A DNA stretch of 64,000 nt from Tanypteryx hageni (GCA_028673005.1 CM054116.1:66725211-66789210); one strand, 5' to 3'; positions 47,230-60,083 are shown, numbered from the stretch's first letter. Made by a program: numbers and translations. The notes: a model not told the origin generated them from the letters alone.

Positions 47230-50200
47230 CCTCCATCCCACCTCATCTACCCATACCTCCCATAGCGATTACCTAACTTTTGCATAAGTAGGGTCTTTTT
47301 ATTTAGTAACGTCTTTACGTGAAATTATAAATACCATGAAAAACATACCAATTTTTAATTATTTACGAGCTCGAGAGGTTTCGTAAATTCCTATTCGTGA
47401 TTTCACTACTTCTCGATGACGAAAAGATAAACCACAACAAATCTACTTAAATCCATTTATAGAGTTAATTACCCGATTCGCACAGCCGAATGTATAACTT
47501 GGCGGCAAAAATCTCCGTACGTTTTAGCATGTGTCGCCAAGCGTATTTTACCCAGCGGAGAGCCGAAAGAAATCTTTTTTGCGAACGTCACATCGTCCGA
47601 CAAAAGACCCGACTAATGCACAGGCTGATAGGGCACGTCAACCACGTCTCTCTCTCTTTCTCTCTCTCTCTCTCCCTTTCTCTCCTCCCGCGAGAGAAGG
47701 CGAGCGATAAAAACGGAGCCGTGACGTCGGAGTTGCTTCCATTTCGCGGAGGAAAGGAAAAAAATAAAACGGACGGGCGGCGCGCCATAGTCGGACGATG
47801 TTTGAATGCAATAAAAAAGAGCGCAAGAGGGGACGGGCGCAGGATTTAAAAACGCGTCCGCTCCCTCCTCATCGCCGCACCCAACTCCGCTTTCCCGGAC
47901 GGGTCGCGTGACCTCCAGCTCCGGTAAGGTCGTCAATCAAGGCGAAAAAAAATTTGGGCGATTCGAAATCTCCCCGGCGGTTTCGATGCCGCCGCGAGTT
48001 CTTACCCCGCGAAACACAAATATTCGCTCAAGAATCCATGCGTTGCCTTAATTACGACCTGAACATCGACTGGAAAAGAAGTTCGCGAGACTGGAAAAAA
48101 TAAAAATCTCCGAGGCGCTAATTTATTTAGTCGGCTTGAAATAAAAAACGCGAGTTAATTTACGACCTTAGTCGCGGAGAATCGGAGAGGAGGAAACTAA
48201 TTGCGACTGATGTGAGATCGGTATTTACAAAGCGAATCCTGCCGCGTCGAACGTTTGAAGTGAGGACAAAAAATGGGACAGCGCATTCGTTAGAACGTGG
48301 AGCAAGGCCACTCGGTCTGAATGTCTAAAGCGACGGAGGAAGCGATGAGGGAAAACTTTTAATCGACGCTGCAATTAATTTCTGACGCGCTGAAATTAAG
48401 GGACATAAAATGATTTTAAAATTCATCTAATAATGGCAGGAGGGCAGCAGTATTTCTCAGTAAATCCTCTTAGAGAAATAATTTTACAGTAATTTGCTGC
48501 AGTGTGAATAAACGATAATAATAATTCGATGATTATCCAGAAAACGCGTTATGAAGATGGAACATTTTAAAAATATTTTTGACATGGCGCGATTTTGATC
48601 CATGGTGCAAATTTCATTCTTATTTCGATTAACGAGAACATCATTTCAAGGTTTTTCTAAGAAAAGATAAAAAGATACAGAAACATTAAAAACAATAAAC
48701 GCTCACATTATAATTTTTCGAATATGTATTTCTTCAAATAGAATGAACTAGATATTATTCGTTGCGAAATCACTGAATTACTACAACTAGCACATATCCT
48801 GCAGCAAAAGTAATAATAATGAAAACTTTTTCAGAAAGTTATAATTATAAACGCACATTATTTTTAAATTTGAGTAAGTCCCCGTCAAAAAAATCGGGAC
48901 ATGAACTTAAATGTTTTCGAGTTAAATCGCAATGCACTCTTTAGTATGTAGTATATTAGGGCTGGGATAACAATACAACCTCGAGTTTAGACAACAGCAT
49001 GGATGCCAAGAGAGCAAACGCTTAAAAGGCAGATTGTTTTCAAAATGTGTGTTTTAAACGATAAATTTGAGCGATTTCGAATTGATTCGTCGATAAGAGT
49101 ATGAAACTTTATTCATTCTTCTTTAAAACAATCCCGGTCCGAAGATCGAAGATCAATTTTGTTTTCTAATTTTAATTTGCAGAAGAATGAAAGCCCTGCA
49201 CGTCGAAAAATCGCGTTTTACGTGCTATTTTACGGAAAACAGAAATTATTGGGGGATTTTTTTCGTCGATGACTTTTATTGCGTAACTGAAGTATCCCTA
49301 CCATATTTCAATCTTCTATCTAATCGGGATGTTTGTTAACAACACATTTAAAAAACGTTACGCAACGCAGTGAGAGAAGAAGGGTTTTATAATGAGAGAC
49401 AGAACCAATACATGACATAAGATCGCAGAAAAGTCAAGGAAAAAAATATAAACCAAAATAAAAATGTACACTAGCATAGATTAAGTTAATAACAATAGGC
49501 GAGCGAATAGAACCGAGAAGCGAAGTTGAACCTGAGAGCTAAAGATTGATCTCTAGTTACATCTACTGATCAAATTTGTGAAAAGTGATCACGGTACTCA
49601 ACTTCAGCGGAAGAGAATTCATATCGACGAATTGACATAAACGAAATAAGGAAAATAGTTCAAATTACTAGTCAAATAATAAAATAATACTGTTGATTAA
49701 CACGTTGGAAAAGTTTTCGCTGACATGTACAATTTATTCCAAAGGAAGAAAATTTTTGAAGAAAATTCATAGCACATGAAGTATAAAAAACGGAAAATTA
49801 TGTTATAAAATTAGAAAATTTGGCGAAAGGAAGTTTCTACGAACACAGAAAAGTAACATACACCACGAACGCGAAACATGCATCAGTGCATCATGACGAA
49901 ATTGAAACGACAGACAGACTCAACGCAAAACACATTATGCCGTGGCAACAAAGCTTGGATAAATTTTATGAATGTCTTGAAAGTTTGGAAAGAGAGAGAG
50001 AAAGAAAATACGTGGTCAGAAAGCTACAAAATTCTCCTTGTAGTCTCTTTGGATGCTTCCAACGCCGGCATCCCTAGGGCCCAGCGGAACATCAAAAAGA
50101 AAGTAAAAGAAAAATGGGAGAGATTGGGAAAACAAAAACGCAGCGGGAAGCGCATCTTTACCAGAAATGCGAGGAAAACGCAACGGAGGAGTGGGATGAT

Positions 50201-50730
50201 GAGCAAGGCGGATGACCAAACAAAGAGAGGGAGAGGAGGGGAGGGGAGGCTGGGATAGAGTCTCTCGAGGGATATTTGGCGGGAGGCGGCGGGAACCCAC
50301 TGCTACCACCGCCGCAGGAAGGCAGCAACACACTGGGAATAAATGAGGGCACCATTCCCCCTAGGCGTTAATCTTTGATGCGATGCTCGCGCTGGGCGGC
50401 ACGAGCAAATAAACCGCTAGGAAGCGACTTATCGGAGGTTGAGGGTACACTGCGATGGGGGAAGATTAAGGGATCGTCCACGAAATGGAGGGATGGTTTC
50501 AGTCCCCGACAGAACGGGAGTGGGGGCTCCATAAGGAATGCATGTATCGACCAGAGATTTTCACGAGGCATCTTTCCCGTGAAAAAATTGGAGGAAGTTC
50601 GGGAAATTGGAAACAGTAACAAATCGCCACAACTAACGTCTTTATCGAGAAAATACACCGCGACGAAAATAATTTTCTAGTAACAGTACTCCGTAAATGT
50701 TTACTTTTGTGCACATGCTCCTGTTTTTAC
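47230..50730. other. Non-coding DNA with a CT microsatellite
   Basis: A CT run at 47646-47672 and a CpG-rich stretch (47690-48080) precede AT-rich DNA. 50040-50560 is GC-richer with overlapping compositional frames. No gene recognised. Confidence 0.4.
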
Positions 50731-50780
50731 GTTTTTTCATGATGGATTGAAATCCAACAGACTGAAAATTGTCAGTTTTT

Positions 50781-51440
50781 AGGCTGGTTTCCAAAGGAAA
50801 CATAGCCTTATGAAATGGTCCTGTATGTGTGTATGAGTTTGTCCCCTACTAACAACTTTTGCATCATTGGACCGATTTTCATGAAACTTGGTATGATGCT
50901 CGTGCTGCCGGAGCCCACCTCCGGGCTATATTTTATTTGGCGAAGATTGAAGTCCCGAGTTAGATTCCAGGAACGTTTTTAATAACTTTTATATCAACTT
51001 CACATTTATCTATAATAATATAGCTACTTGTGCCTCACTCACTCACTGACACAAAACTCGTAGGTACTTCTAGAAGGGCTAGAAGTCTGAGATTTGGCAT
51101 GTAGGTAAATCGAGTGCCACAACCGACGAGAAAAATCTAAAAATCACAAAAAAGTTCATATTTAAGGGTTTTTTTAAACCCCAATATTTCATTTCAATAC
51201 CCCATAAGAAGGGCATGAGATTCAGTGCAAGGCTTTCCAAAAATGCATTTTTAAATTACTTAAAATTGGGATGCGAATTCACGAAAAGAATAGTTGTCTA
51301 TGTGAAAGAACGGAGTTCTTCAGTTTTTAAGGCAGAATTCAAATACGTACCGAATTAGCGTAAATATCTGCGTTTAATAGGAAAAAAGTGTGAATTTTTT
51401 CCTCTTTTCAACAATGAAAATCTTTAAATACTATGGCAAC
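50781..51440. repeat. Dispersed repeat fragment, class unknown
   Basis: It contains words common in interspersed arthropod repeats (GACCGATTTTCATGAAACTTG at 50870-50890, CTCACTCACTCACTGAC at 51035, GAGATTTGGCATGTAGGTAA at 51089) but no frame. Its left word AGGCTGGTTTCCAAAG (50781) has an inverted match at 54602-54618. Confidence 0.45.
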
Positions 51441-51542
51441 GACCTCAATGCTTTTAAAGGGATCTGATATTATACGATACGATTATTACGATTGCAGTGA
51501 TTGAATGCTTTTAATGGAAATTAATGCCGTCATAACGAATTA

Positions 51543-51831
51543 CAGTTGAACTTCCATAAATCGAATCTCAAGGAAAAGTAATAATTATTCGAGTAATAGA
51601 AAATTCAAGTTATGGAAATATATATTTAAATATTTTTATATAAACAGTGGAACTTCTATAACTCGAATCTCAAAGGAAAGCAAAAATTATTCGAGTTATA
51701 GAAAATTAAAAACACAAATATATTTTAAAATATTTGTATATATACAATGGAACTTATATACGTGGAATATAAAGGGAAAGCAAAAATTATTCGAGTTACA
51801 GATAATTCGAGTTACGGAAATATATTTTTTC
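51543..51831 (+). repeat. Tandem array of pogo/Tigger-like element ends (three units, about 101 bp)
   Basis: Units start at 51543 (CAGTTGAACTTCCATAAATC), 51645 (CAGTGGAACTTCTATAACTC) and 51745 (CAATGGAACTTATATACGTG). Each has AAATTATTCGAGTTA downstream, pairing with the TAACTCGAAT word to give a short hairpin. CAGTGGAACTTC-type starts are typical of pogo/Tigger TIRs, so this looks like a tandemly amplified terminus. No transposase is nearby. Confidence 0.8.
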
Positions 51832-52683
51832 ATTTTTCTTTCACGGAATTAACATTCCCATAAGCATATAAGTTAACTTATTCTAATTTTCAATATCATG
51901 CATATTATGAAAACATCATCATAAATATTGTCTTCCGATAATATGTAAGATTTTATTCTATTCAAAACACTAATTGCATCGCGCACTGTGATAGAGGGTA
52001 TAATAGATAATTGTAATTCTCACGTACTACTGAAAGCACAAACACGAAGATTAAATTTGGATATGGACTATAGGAAGGAGCTAATAGGTTTGTTTTTCCC
52101 TAGGACTATAAGAGATCACAATCGGAGAGGCAATCCTGAGAGCAGTGACGGTAAAACGTGAAGAGTATTTTAATGTTGTGTTTCGTAGTTTTTCGAGAAA
52201 TTTCAACTCTTTTCAATTGTTAAATACAATGGCGTCGTGCCTATTTCTCGATATTTTTATCCAAATACGCGCTAAAGGCATGGATGGATGATGATGTCAT
52301 AATCTAAACAGAAAATATCTTAATTTTTCTGTACATTTTAATGTATTATCTAAATTATGATTATTCTTATTGTTCATGCAGTGCGTTCTGAGTCACGAAA
52401 CTTGAAATACGATAACTTGGACACGGGATGATTGCCAGAGAATTTGGAAATGACGGATAGTTGCCTTAATTTCACGGAAAATTATAAATATACTGCTTTT
52501 AGTCATGGAATATAATATCTAATACATATAGGCTGAAGTGCTATTGCCCTGGAGATCGCGTTGGTTTATTTACGAGTTTAGATCTTGGTATATGGTGATT
52601 TTTTAGCGCCTACAGTATGCAAGTACCGACAACTCGTAATTTATATATTATTTAAGCCCTTCGACATCAAAAAAATGGTCTTA

Positions 52684-52752
52684 CCTTTAGGAGGATTCGA
52701 ACCATCTCACTGCTCTTCATGAGCTATGAATTAAAACAACTACGCCAGGGTG
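52684..52752 (-). repeat. tRNA-like sequence (SINE head or tRNA pseudogene)
   Basis: On the minus strand: A box TGGCGTAGTTG (52747-52737) and perfect B box GGTTCGAATCC (52703-52693), 33 bases apart. The anticodon region (GCTCATGAAGAGC) does not fold into a normal 7-base loop and no paired acceptor stem was found, so a tRNA gene is unlikely. Confidence 0.6.
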
Positions 52753-53691
52753 AGCATTAAGAATAATTGAGAAAAAAATATCTATAAGTATACTTGTTGA
52801 TCAAGATCTATAAAATCGATAAAGAATCGATATAGAAATTTTAAATTTGGTAAGAATTCTTTATTCATATATTAAAAGTGATATACCAAAAAATATTTGG
52901 AAAAACGACGCGGGTTCGACTCTAAGGAAGACATTTCCATTTTCCATAAAATATCACGTAAACATCGACTTTTCGACGTGAAAGTTTTTATTATTTTTGA
53001 GATCTAAATTAGAAAGAATTAACTTAGGATCTTCGGATTTGAACAATTTCAAAGAAAAAATTATAAAGTTTCTTATGCTGTTCATCTTTTTCCGCCTACA
53101 GTTCCAAATCCCTCATTTTAAACGTTAAACTCGCATATTTTGAGGAAATCTTGCCATTGTAACGGAATGTTGCCTTGCCAACGAATTACATTGTTAAATC
53201 TCGAAATCCTATTGTTGTTTCAATCCTTATGGGCGAAAGCGTGCTTTGAATGCTTTTAATACGAGAGAGAAGGAAGGAGATGGAAATGTTTCTTTGCGTT
53301 ATATGCGAGAAGGAATACTTCAGAATGTACAACATTAATTATTCGCATATTAAAATTACTTAGAATCATCGTAGGAGGTCGAGACTTGAAACAACGAACG
53401 CCTAAAAGAAGGAAAGTTTGTTTTCCTGCCATCGATTTCTGAATACGCATCGAATCGATCAACAGATCAGTTTTTAACGCGAGAATCTGACGCATTCTTA
53501 GTGATTTGCGTTGTTGCCGGTTTCGTGTAATTGGGTACCATTGCCTTGGATAATCTATTCACGAAATTTTAATTTAAAACTTTCTCGTAGAATTTCTACG
53601 GGCATCTCCCCCGTTAGTTAATAAATTTAATTTTTGGAGAATATATAAACATTCATATATTTCACATTAAGACTAAAAATAAAACAAATAA

Positions 53692-53935
53692 AAATATAAT
53701 AATTTTGTTAATAATAACTTATATAAAACGCACTGAATGAAAAAATTTAAATTATTGAATTAAAAGAGATATTGAATATATAAAAGTTATGTCGCATTCT
53801 TTAAGACATCTTAACTAATTATTTGGAATTGCAACATAACTTTTATATAATCAATATCTCTATTAATTCAATAATTTAATTTTTTTTTTCATTCAGTGTG
53901 TTTTATATAAGTTATTAATAACAAAATTATTATAT
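53692..53935. mobile_element. Palindromic (fold-back) element with ~100-bp arms
   Basis: The left arm 53692-53792 and right arm 53834-53935 are inverted repeats with few mismatches: AATTTTGTTAATAATAACTT, CACTGAATGAAAAAATTTAA, AGAGATATTGAATATATAAA. A 41-base loop separates them. It is AT-rich and non-coding, a fold-back MITE or a potential hairpin-RNA source. A weaker partial repeat (TGTGCGCTTTATAAAACTTA) follows at 53954. Confidence 0.9.
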
Positions 53936-53989
53936 TTCTATTTTTACACTTTTTGTGCGCTTTATAAAACTTATTGACTTAAAAAATTT

Positions 53990-56900
53990 ATTTTTACTTG
54001 TTTTATTTCTCTATTTGTTTTACATAGGAAGTCTCAAATCTATCGTGTAGAGATTTTTTCTTCGATACTTTAAAATATCTTAAAATTGTGATATCGGAGC
54101 GAAGTTTGTACTGTTTAAAAGGAAAAATAATTTAGATTCTAATTCTTATCACCAAATTTTGATAATTGATCGTATTTTCTTTAATTTCTACTAAAACATA
54201 GTGTTTTTGCGTTTTAAGTCTCATTTTATAGGATTGTTGCCATGGAGACGATTATTACCGAACTCGGCTTGCGCATAGACGTGTGAACAAATATGTTATT
54301 TTCTTTTCCACTCGACTACCCTTCAGCAATGGACAGTTGATCCATATTAGCGTATAAACAGAAACATTTATTAAATTCGTTTATTTAAAAAAAATACATG
54401 CAAAATATGTCAGAAATATTTTGACATTTCTTTTAGTATTTTAACCTGACAATACACTATTAATTTGTTTTCCAATTTTTCTCTATCATTGATAAACTAT
54501 GAATTACAAATGGTATTTATGGTATGAAAATTCCTTTGAATGACTAACACATACTGAAACATTTCCTATCGATATAAGTAATCAATTCGGGACGTCAACT
54601 TTGGGAAACCAGCCTGCACTAGTCCTGGTTTGGACTTCTTGTTTGTTTAAAAGTAAAACAGAATTTTCTCCTATTAACTAATGTACCTATTTCGACAGTT
54701 TTGAGCAATACTGGTGCGAATTACGTATGCAACGAAATACCGTACTCATTCCCAGAATTTCTTTATAACGGGATTGTGTACATGCCGTGGGGACTTATGC
54801 ATTTCTGCAACCCGCCTGCAAGATACTCATTAATTCATAGGTGAATTAATATAAATTGCTTTTATTCTAGTCAGAAAATTTGCCTAATAACTCAACACCA
54901 ACTAAATGTTTTAAATGGACGAAAAACTGTGCCAAAAGTTACTGAAAAATTACTTTACGTTTTCTGGTTTATAATTTAACTGGCGACATAAAAGTTATAA
55001 TCCTTTTTTGTAATGTTATTTATTCGTAAAATCCAAGGAATAATGCAATAATCAAGAAGAAATCCAGCAATATCATTCAAATAACATTGAAAATACAATA
55101 ATGACAATTTTTACTTGTGTAGAGAAAGTTTGCCAAGATTAGATTTGCATTTATGAGCCTAAATTATTAATGAATTTCAAAAAAAGAATTTGATCAACTG
55201 AAATTATACGAAAAAAATATTTAAGAAAATTGAGAGGGGATAGAAAATACGTGTGGAAAGCTCAAATAATAATACCAACCTTTCGAGTATGGAAATACTA
55301 TAAAGAGGGTAGACAAAGCCCGGAAGGGATGATTAAGTCCGAAGTGAGCGAAGCGAGAGGAAGCGGGAGCCGGCGAGCGAAGCGAACAGATTTAAGATTA
55401 CCTAAATCTTACGTTTTCCACTTCACACGCCTAAACTACTAATGCGGCCCTTCAAGAACAGCTACCGCCTCTATGTGGCCCAAATATACCATTGAGTTTA
55501 ACATGTCTGCTGCATAAGATTTCATGACATTCTGTAATATCATCTCACTTTCAATATTCTACATATGAAACCTCGGCGCTCGATGAGCTTTTCGAACCAG
55601 GCTCAAAAATACCAATACAACCAGCTGAGAGGATGAAGACCAATCGAGGGAGCCTATCCAGAGACTCGTGTAAGCTTATCGTCCATAGAAAAAGGCGCAC
55701 CCACGCATCGCCAAACCCCATTTTCTATTTCTCTCTCCCGACTCACTTTCGCTAGAAACCCAAACTGCATATTTCCCATCGTTCGCTCGATAATAGTCCA
55801 CGAGGCTGATTCTCCATCCAACACACACACACACACACTCATTGCACGCCGTCGAACTTTCTTTGAGGTTAAGGCCACGGACATCTGAAGCCACCAAATC
55901 GAAACTGTTATAATATGTTACGAAAACAAAGTCGTCTCCATAACTGGAAGTTTAGATTAAGATAAAGAAATTTTTAAGGCACAATAACACTAAACCTCGA
56001 CTTTAAGATACACTATTCGAATTTGCTTTACCTTAAATATTTTAAGGAACGTGTCATTTTTTATTTCAAGATAAAAACCGTTTACTTGGACCAACTTCGA
56101 TGAAATTTGGTTATGATATTAAACAGTAGAAGGTGAAAGTGAAATCGGGACAAACAAGGATGCAACTTTAAGGAAGACAAAAAAATGAACATCGTAAATT
56201 ATTTATTCGAAATTTTTTTTTTCAGAACAAAATAATCATTTCTTCTCACGTGATTACTTTTGCTTTGATGCCTAGATAACGAAAAAATCAACATAAAATT
56301 TCCTATTATACTTCTGTATCATAAGAACAGATCCATTTTAATGTTCTTTCTTTGAGAATTTCATTGAAATGCGAGACAAAAGTGGCATTTCTAGGTCATA
56401 TCACTCAATCAAGGCTGTCAATTTCACTTACGGAATGAGAATGGCATATTAGAGCAAGGCTGCCAGGTTACTGAAAATTAATTTTGAAATTACAACTCTT
56501 TAATCGTACGATAGAATTCGTTTAAGTTCTGTATATAAGAACTGTTTAAAGTAAAGTAAAATAATATTGAATTTTAATCATATAGCTCTTTCAGGGAAGC
56601 CACATTACTGGAAATAATCGGAAACATCAATTTCTGAATCTTCTGAAAGAAACAACCCCTATTTCTGCTACGCTTCCTGCCTGAATTACTTCTACTTATA
56701 TCAAACAACGCTAAGGCTCGTGCAATAGAGGTTCTTTCTTATATTTAGCTGCATTGCTGTAATTGTAGTTTTATGCGCCAAAACCAAGACGATCGTACAT
56801 TTTCCGAGTTTATCAGCGTGTACAGAAATATTATGCAATAATATAAAGAGGAGGGTGATATTTTCAATGAATAAAACTGTGTGTGTGTGCAACTTTTGCA

Positions 56901-57309
56901 AAACAAGAAACCCTGGCGACGCTATGGTGAACTTTGGAAGGTTGCCAATTTCGGTTCATTTAGGCTACGTCTGGGCAGGACGGGGCCAGGAGCGAGGCAA
57001 GGTTGCCCCTGTAAATTGTCCGTGAAAAATCAATGTCGCTCGGGACCTGTTATTGCAAGTAATGAATGATTGCTGGAATCAAGCCGAGACCAATGAAGGT
57101 GACTCTTCGCTCGAGAAAATACTTCATTCCGAGATTTTAAAATATTTTCTAACTCGCTAAATTCTTCACCTACGGAATAATTAAAAAAAACCTTTTCCAT
57201 GGAAGTTAATCGAAATAGAATTATTTTATGTGACAAGACCATAGCAATCAAAACAATTTTCATGTATGATAAAAATTAATGGAGATGTTCGCCTTAAATG
57301 GGAAGTTTT
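53990..57309. other. AT-rich non-coding DNA with CA/GT runs
   Basis: No supported gene. (CA)n lies at 55820-55838 and (GT)n at 56879-56890. 55340-55388 contains GTGAGCGAAGCGAGAGGAAG, a motif style also seen at 59030-59050. Confidence 0.4.
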
Positions 57310-57588
57310 ATATAGGTCAAGGGTGTCCAAATTTACTTTCTCTCGGAGCAGCATACTATTATCTTCAGAAATTCGAGAGCCGCATGACGTACATTTCTTG
57401 CTCTTAAATGTACGAACAGTAAAACATAACCTGTACTCGAATCAATTCAAATCAAATGCATATGTCCCTTAGGCATCCCCAACACGTCTCAAGTCACACC
57501 ACGTCATAGTGTTCTGTAGTGAAAAACGTTGACACGCCTCTGAATAGAAATTTAAAAGAGCCGTAGTTTGCCCACCCCCGACATAGAT
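57310..57588. mobile_element. hAT-like MITE (263 bp) with decayed 8-bp TSD
   Basis: Starts CAAGGGTGTCCAAATTTAC (57318) and ends GAGCCGTAGTTTGCCCACCC plus CCG (57580). The CAGGGGTGTCCAAAC...GTTTGCCCACCCC pairing is a classic hAT end pattern. The flanks ATATAGGT (57310-57317) and ACATAGAT (57581-57588) agree at 6 of 8 bases. No protein. Confidence 0.8.
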
Positions 57589-57636
57589 CACGTATCAATA
57601 CTCAGTCACCTCTTCTCTAAGCCTATCCCTCTTTTG

Positions 57637-58215
57637 CAGGGGTTTTCAACCGGAGATAGGCGTGCCCCTAGGGGTACATCAGAGAGTATTGAAGGGGTAC
57701 GCGAAATTGTTAGATTATAATTTTCTTACGGCGTTATTATGCACGACGTCCGATTTTAAATTTGCGATGTTACGAATAAAAATAACGTTACAAAACAAAA
57801 ATGCGCCAAAATTGTGAATTTAACGTTATAAACATGAGCTATACAACAAGAAACAAAGGTGTTGAGATGACTTGTTATGCATGCTCGCCTAAATCGGAAA
57901 TTAAATTTTGACATTTGAGAAGGAGAAAAAATCCTGTACTTGACCGGAAATCAAACTGCTGCTGGATAGCTTAGTTGGTTAAAGCACCTATCCGGCAAAC
58001 GGGGAGACCCGGGTTCGATTCCCGGTCAAGTACAGGATTTTTTTTCCTTCTCAAATGTAAAAATTTAACGAGCTATACAAGTGTTATTTGTTTCATTATC
58101 ACTTTAAGAAGTACCAAGGGATACACAACTATTTTTAAAAATCCTCTAAGGGATACGCGACCATTAAAAAAAATGCTCTAAGAAAACGCCAGCAAAAAAG
58201 ATTGAAAACCCTCTA
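57637..58215. mobile_element. hAT-like element interrupted by a tRNA-like insertion
   Basis: Starts CAGGGGTTTTCAACCGGAG and ends GATTGAAAACCCTCT, an imperfect terminal inverted repeat. Characteristic words GGGGTACGCGAAATTG (left half) and GGGATACGCGACC (right half) are hAT-type. It is split by the insertion at 57847-58069. No target duplication could be identified. Confidence 0.7.
57836..58080 (+). mobile_element. tRNA-like unit with 56-bp inverted arms, inserted with an 11-bp target duplication
   Basis: GAGCTATACAA lies at 57836-57846 and 58070-58080 and probably marks the target duplication around 57847-58069. Inside, 57961-58034 is tRNA-like: D-arm/A box TAGCTTAGTTGGTTAAAGC, loop CCGGCAA, perfect B box GGTTCGATTCC (58012-58022). 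A T9 run (58038-58046) could end RNA polymerase III transcription. 57901-57956 is the inverted copy of 58013-58068 at 52 of 56 bases, so the tRNA 3' half and tail are duplicated in reverse upstream. It is not a tRNA gene: the acceptor strands do not pair and position 33 is C. The small frame over it is a translation of the unit. Confidence 0.85.
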
Positions 58216-59093
58216 TTGACTTCTTTTCTAACCCTTCTTAAACCAATCAAATCAGAAGAACACTGTTTCCGAGTAATTGGAATGGTGACGCTAGTTGGGA
58301 ACAAAGGCTTGGTAGCGACGTCAGCTACGAAAGATGCGTATCTTAAAAAGTTCAATCTCTTTTTTTCTGTGCTCCATCTCCCAATTTCCCCAAATTAGGA
58401 ACGAAGTGCTGGATGTTTACGCAGAGATGCGGCTCACTTTATTACAGATAATAATCTGTAATAGCATCCGTATCAATTGACTGCATTGCGAACAGAACCA
58501 CGTTTATACAAATTATGACGATAAACGGGTTGTTAACGCCAATGAAAGTTTTAGTAGTTTTAATGGACTATAAAACTAAAATATTTACGCGCCTGATAAC
58601 TCGACAGACATAAATATCGTAATAACTTCATGATTTATTTTTATATTCCGACATACGCAATTAAAATACGGTGAAGACATGTAGGTTTTAGCACGAAAGA
58701 ACACCTCTGAAATCCTGAAAAACTATAAATTATTATACCCTATACATAACTTTCTAGGTATCTGTCCGTTCGTCTGTCCTCCTCTGTATCTCAACAACTG
58801 CTTGTCGTAGAGAAATGCAGTAAATGACATTTTGTTTTAGTCACCTCAGGAAAACTGTTTTAATTTTCATTCGCCATAGCCATAGCGGCCGTTTAAAATA
58901 TTTAAAAATTTATATTTCGGAAACGGTACGTCGGAGATAAAATATTTTTGGGCAAAAAATATGCATCTTGATAAGATAAATTACATAACATTTTTTCAGC
59001 TTAGCGAGGCGCAAAGCGCCGAAATCTCTGAAGCGAGCGAAGCAAGTGGAGGTCGAGGTTGACGCGCGTTAAGGGTAGGGCCTTTAGTCAGGG

Positions 59094-59155
59094 GGTTTTC
59101 AAACTTTTTTCTCTGCGGTCCAGTAAAATGAGAAAATATATGTTGCGGCCCACAA
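59094..59155 (+). mobile_element. hAT-like 5' terminus fragment
   Basis: CAGGGGGTTTTCAAACTTTT (59094) followed by TTCTCTGCGGTCC and GTTGCGGCCCAC is a typical hAT left end. No matching right end was found before the tandem repeat that follows. Confidence 0.55.
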
Positions 59156-59184
59156 AAATGTTTTTCATTGGCCTAGCGAAGCGA

Positions 59185-59905
59185 GGTCTCTTCCGTTGAG
59201 TCCCTGTGCATTTTGTCTGTTGGTCTGTTCTACGATAACTGCTGTCTCGGTTGTCTGATTTTCACCAAACTTCATGTGCATGTACAAATAACTTAAGAGT
59301 CGACTGTCCATAGTTTTTTTAGAACACCACCCTTATAGATCCTGCGCAATTTGAGTTAGCGCATTGCGCTACTTTCCAAATCTTATTCAATCAAAACGAA
59401 ATTTAGCATACATACAGAAAACATCAAACGATGAAGAAAACGTCGATTAAACATTTCTCTAAAATGTACAGGTAATCTCCTAGAAGCGCGCAATTTGCGT
59501 TTACGCGGTCTCTCCTGTTGAGTCCTTGCGCAGTTTATTATTTTTTTGTCTGCTCTACGATAACTGCTGTATCGGTTTTTTTTCACCAAACATCGTGTGA
59601 ATGTTCAAATAACTTAGAGTCGACTGCCTATAGTTTTTCTATAACACCACCATTATAGTTCCTGCGCAATTTGCGTTCGCGCATTGCGCTAATTTCTAAA
59701 TCTTATCCAATCAAAACGAAATTTAGCATACATACGGAAAACATCAACCAGTGAAGAGAATGCCAAATAAAAATTTCTCTAAAATGTACAGGGAACCTCA
59801 CAGAGGCGCGCAATTTGCGTTCGCGTGGTCTCCCCTGTTGAACCCCTGTGCACTTTTCTATTTATTTTTTGTCTGTTCTACTATAACTGCTATCTCAACG
59901 AGGAG
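59185..59905 (+). repeat. Tandem repeat of about 320 bp, 2.2 units
   Basis: Units start at 59185, 59507 and 59827, each with GGTCTC(T/C)CCTGTTGA. Words common to both full units: CGATAACTGCTGT, TAACTTA...GAGTCGACTG, CCTGCGCAATTTG, CAAAACGAAATTTAGCATAC, CTCTAAAATGTACAGG. The third unit breaks off near 59905. No coding content. Confidence 0.9.
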
Positions 59906-60083
59906 GCGAGGCTCAGATTCATTTGCTATTAAATCCTTATTTGATTCGTTTCTTAGATTTACATTTCTTTCATACATATATTACTGCTGAGGGCAGCGCT
60001 TTCAATTCTATTCAAATTTTACATCCTCACTGTATGAAGTGCAGGAGAACTATGAAGACGATAATAATATCGAACATGTGATT

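Noticed and set aside
57961..58034. Functional tRNA gene
   Set aside because: The B box is perfect, but acceptor strands do not pair, position 33 is not T, and it lies in an inserted inverted-repeat unit.
57975..58181. 68-aa frame starting MVKAPIRQTGRPGFDSRSST
   Set aside because: It is the translation of the tRNA-like unit and its flank; the same type of peptide arises wherever such tRNA-like repeats occur.
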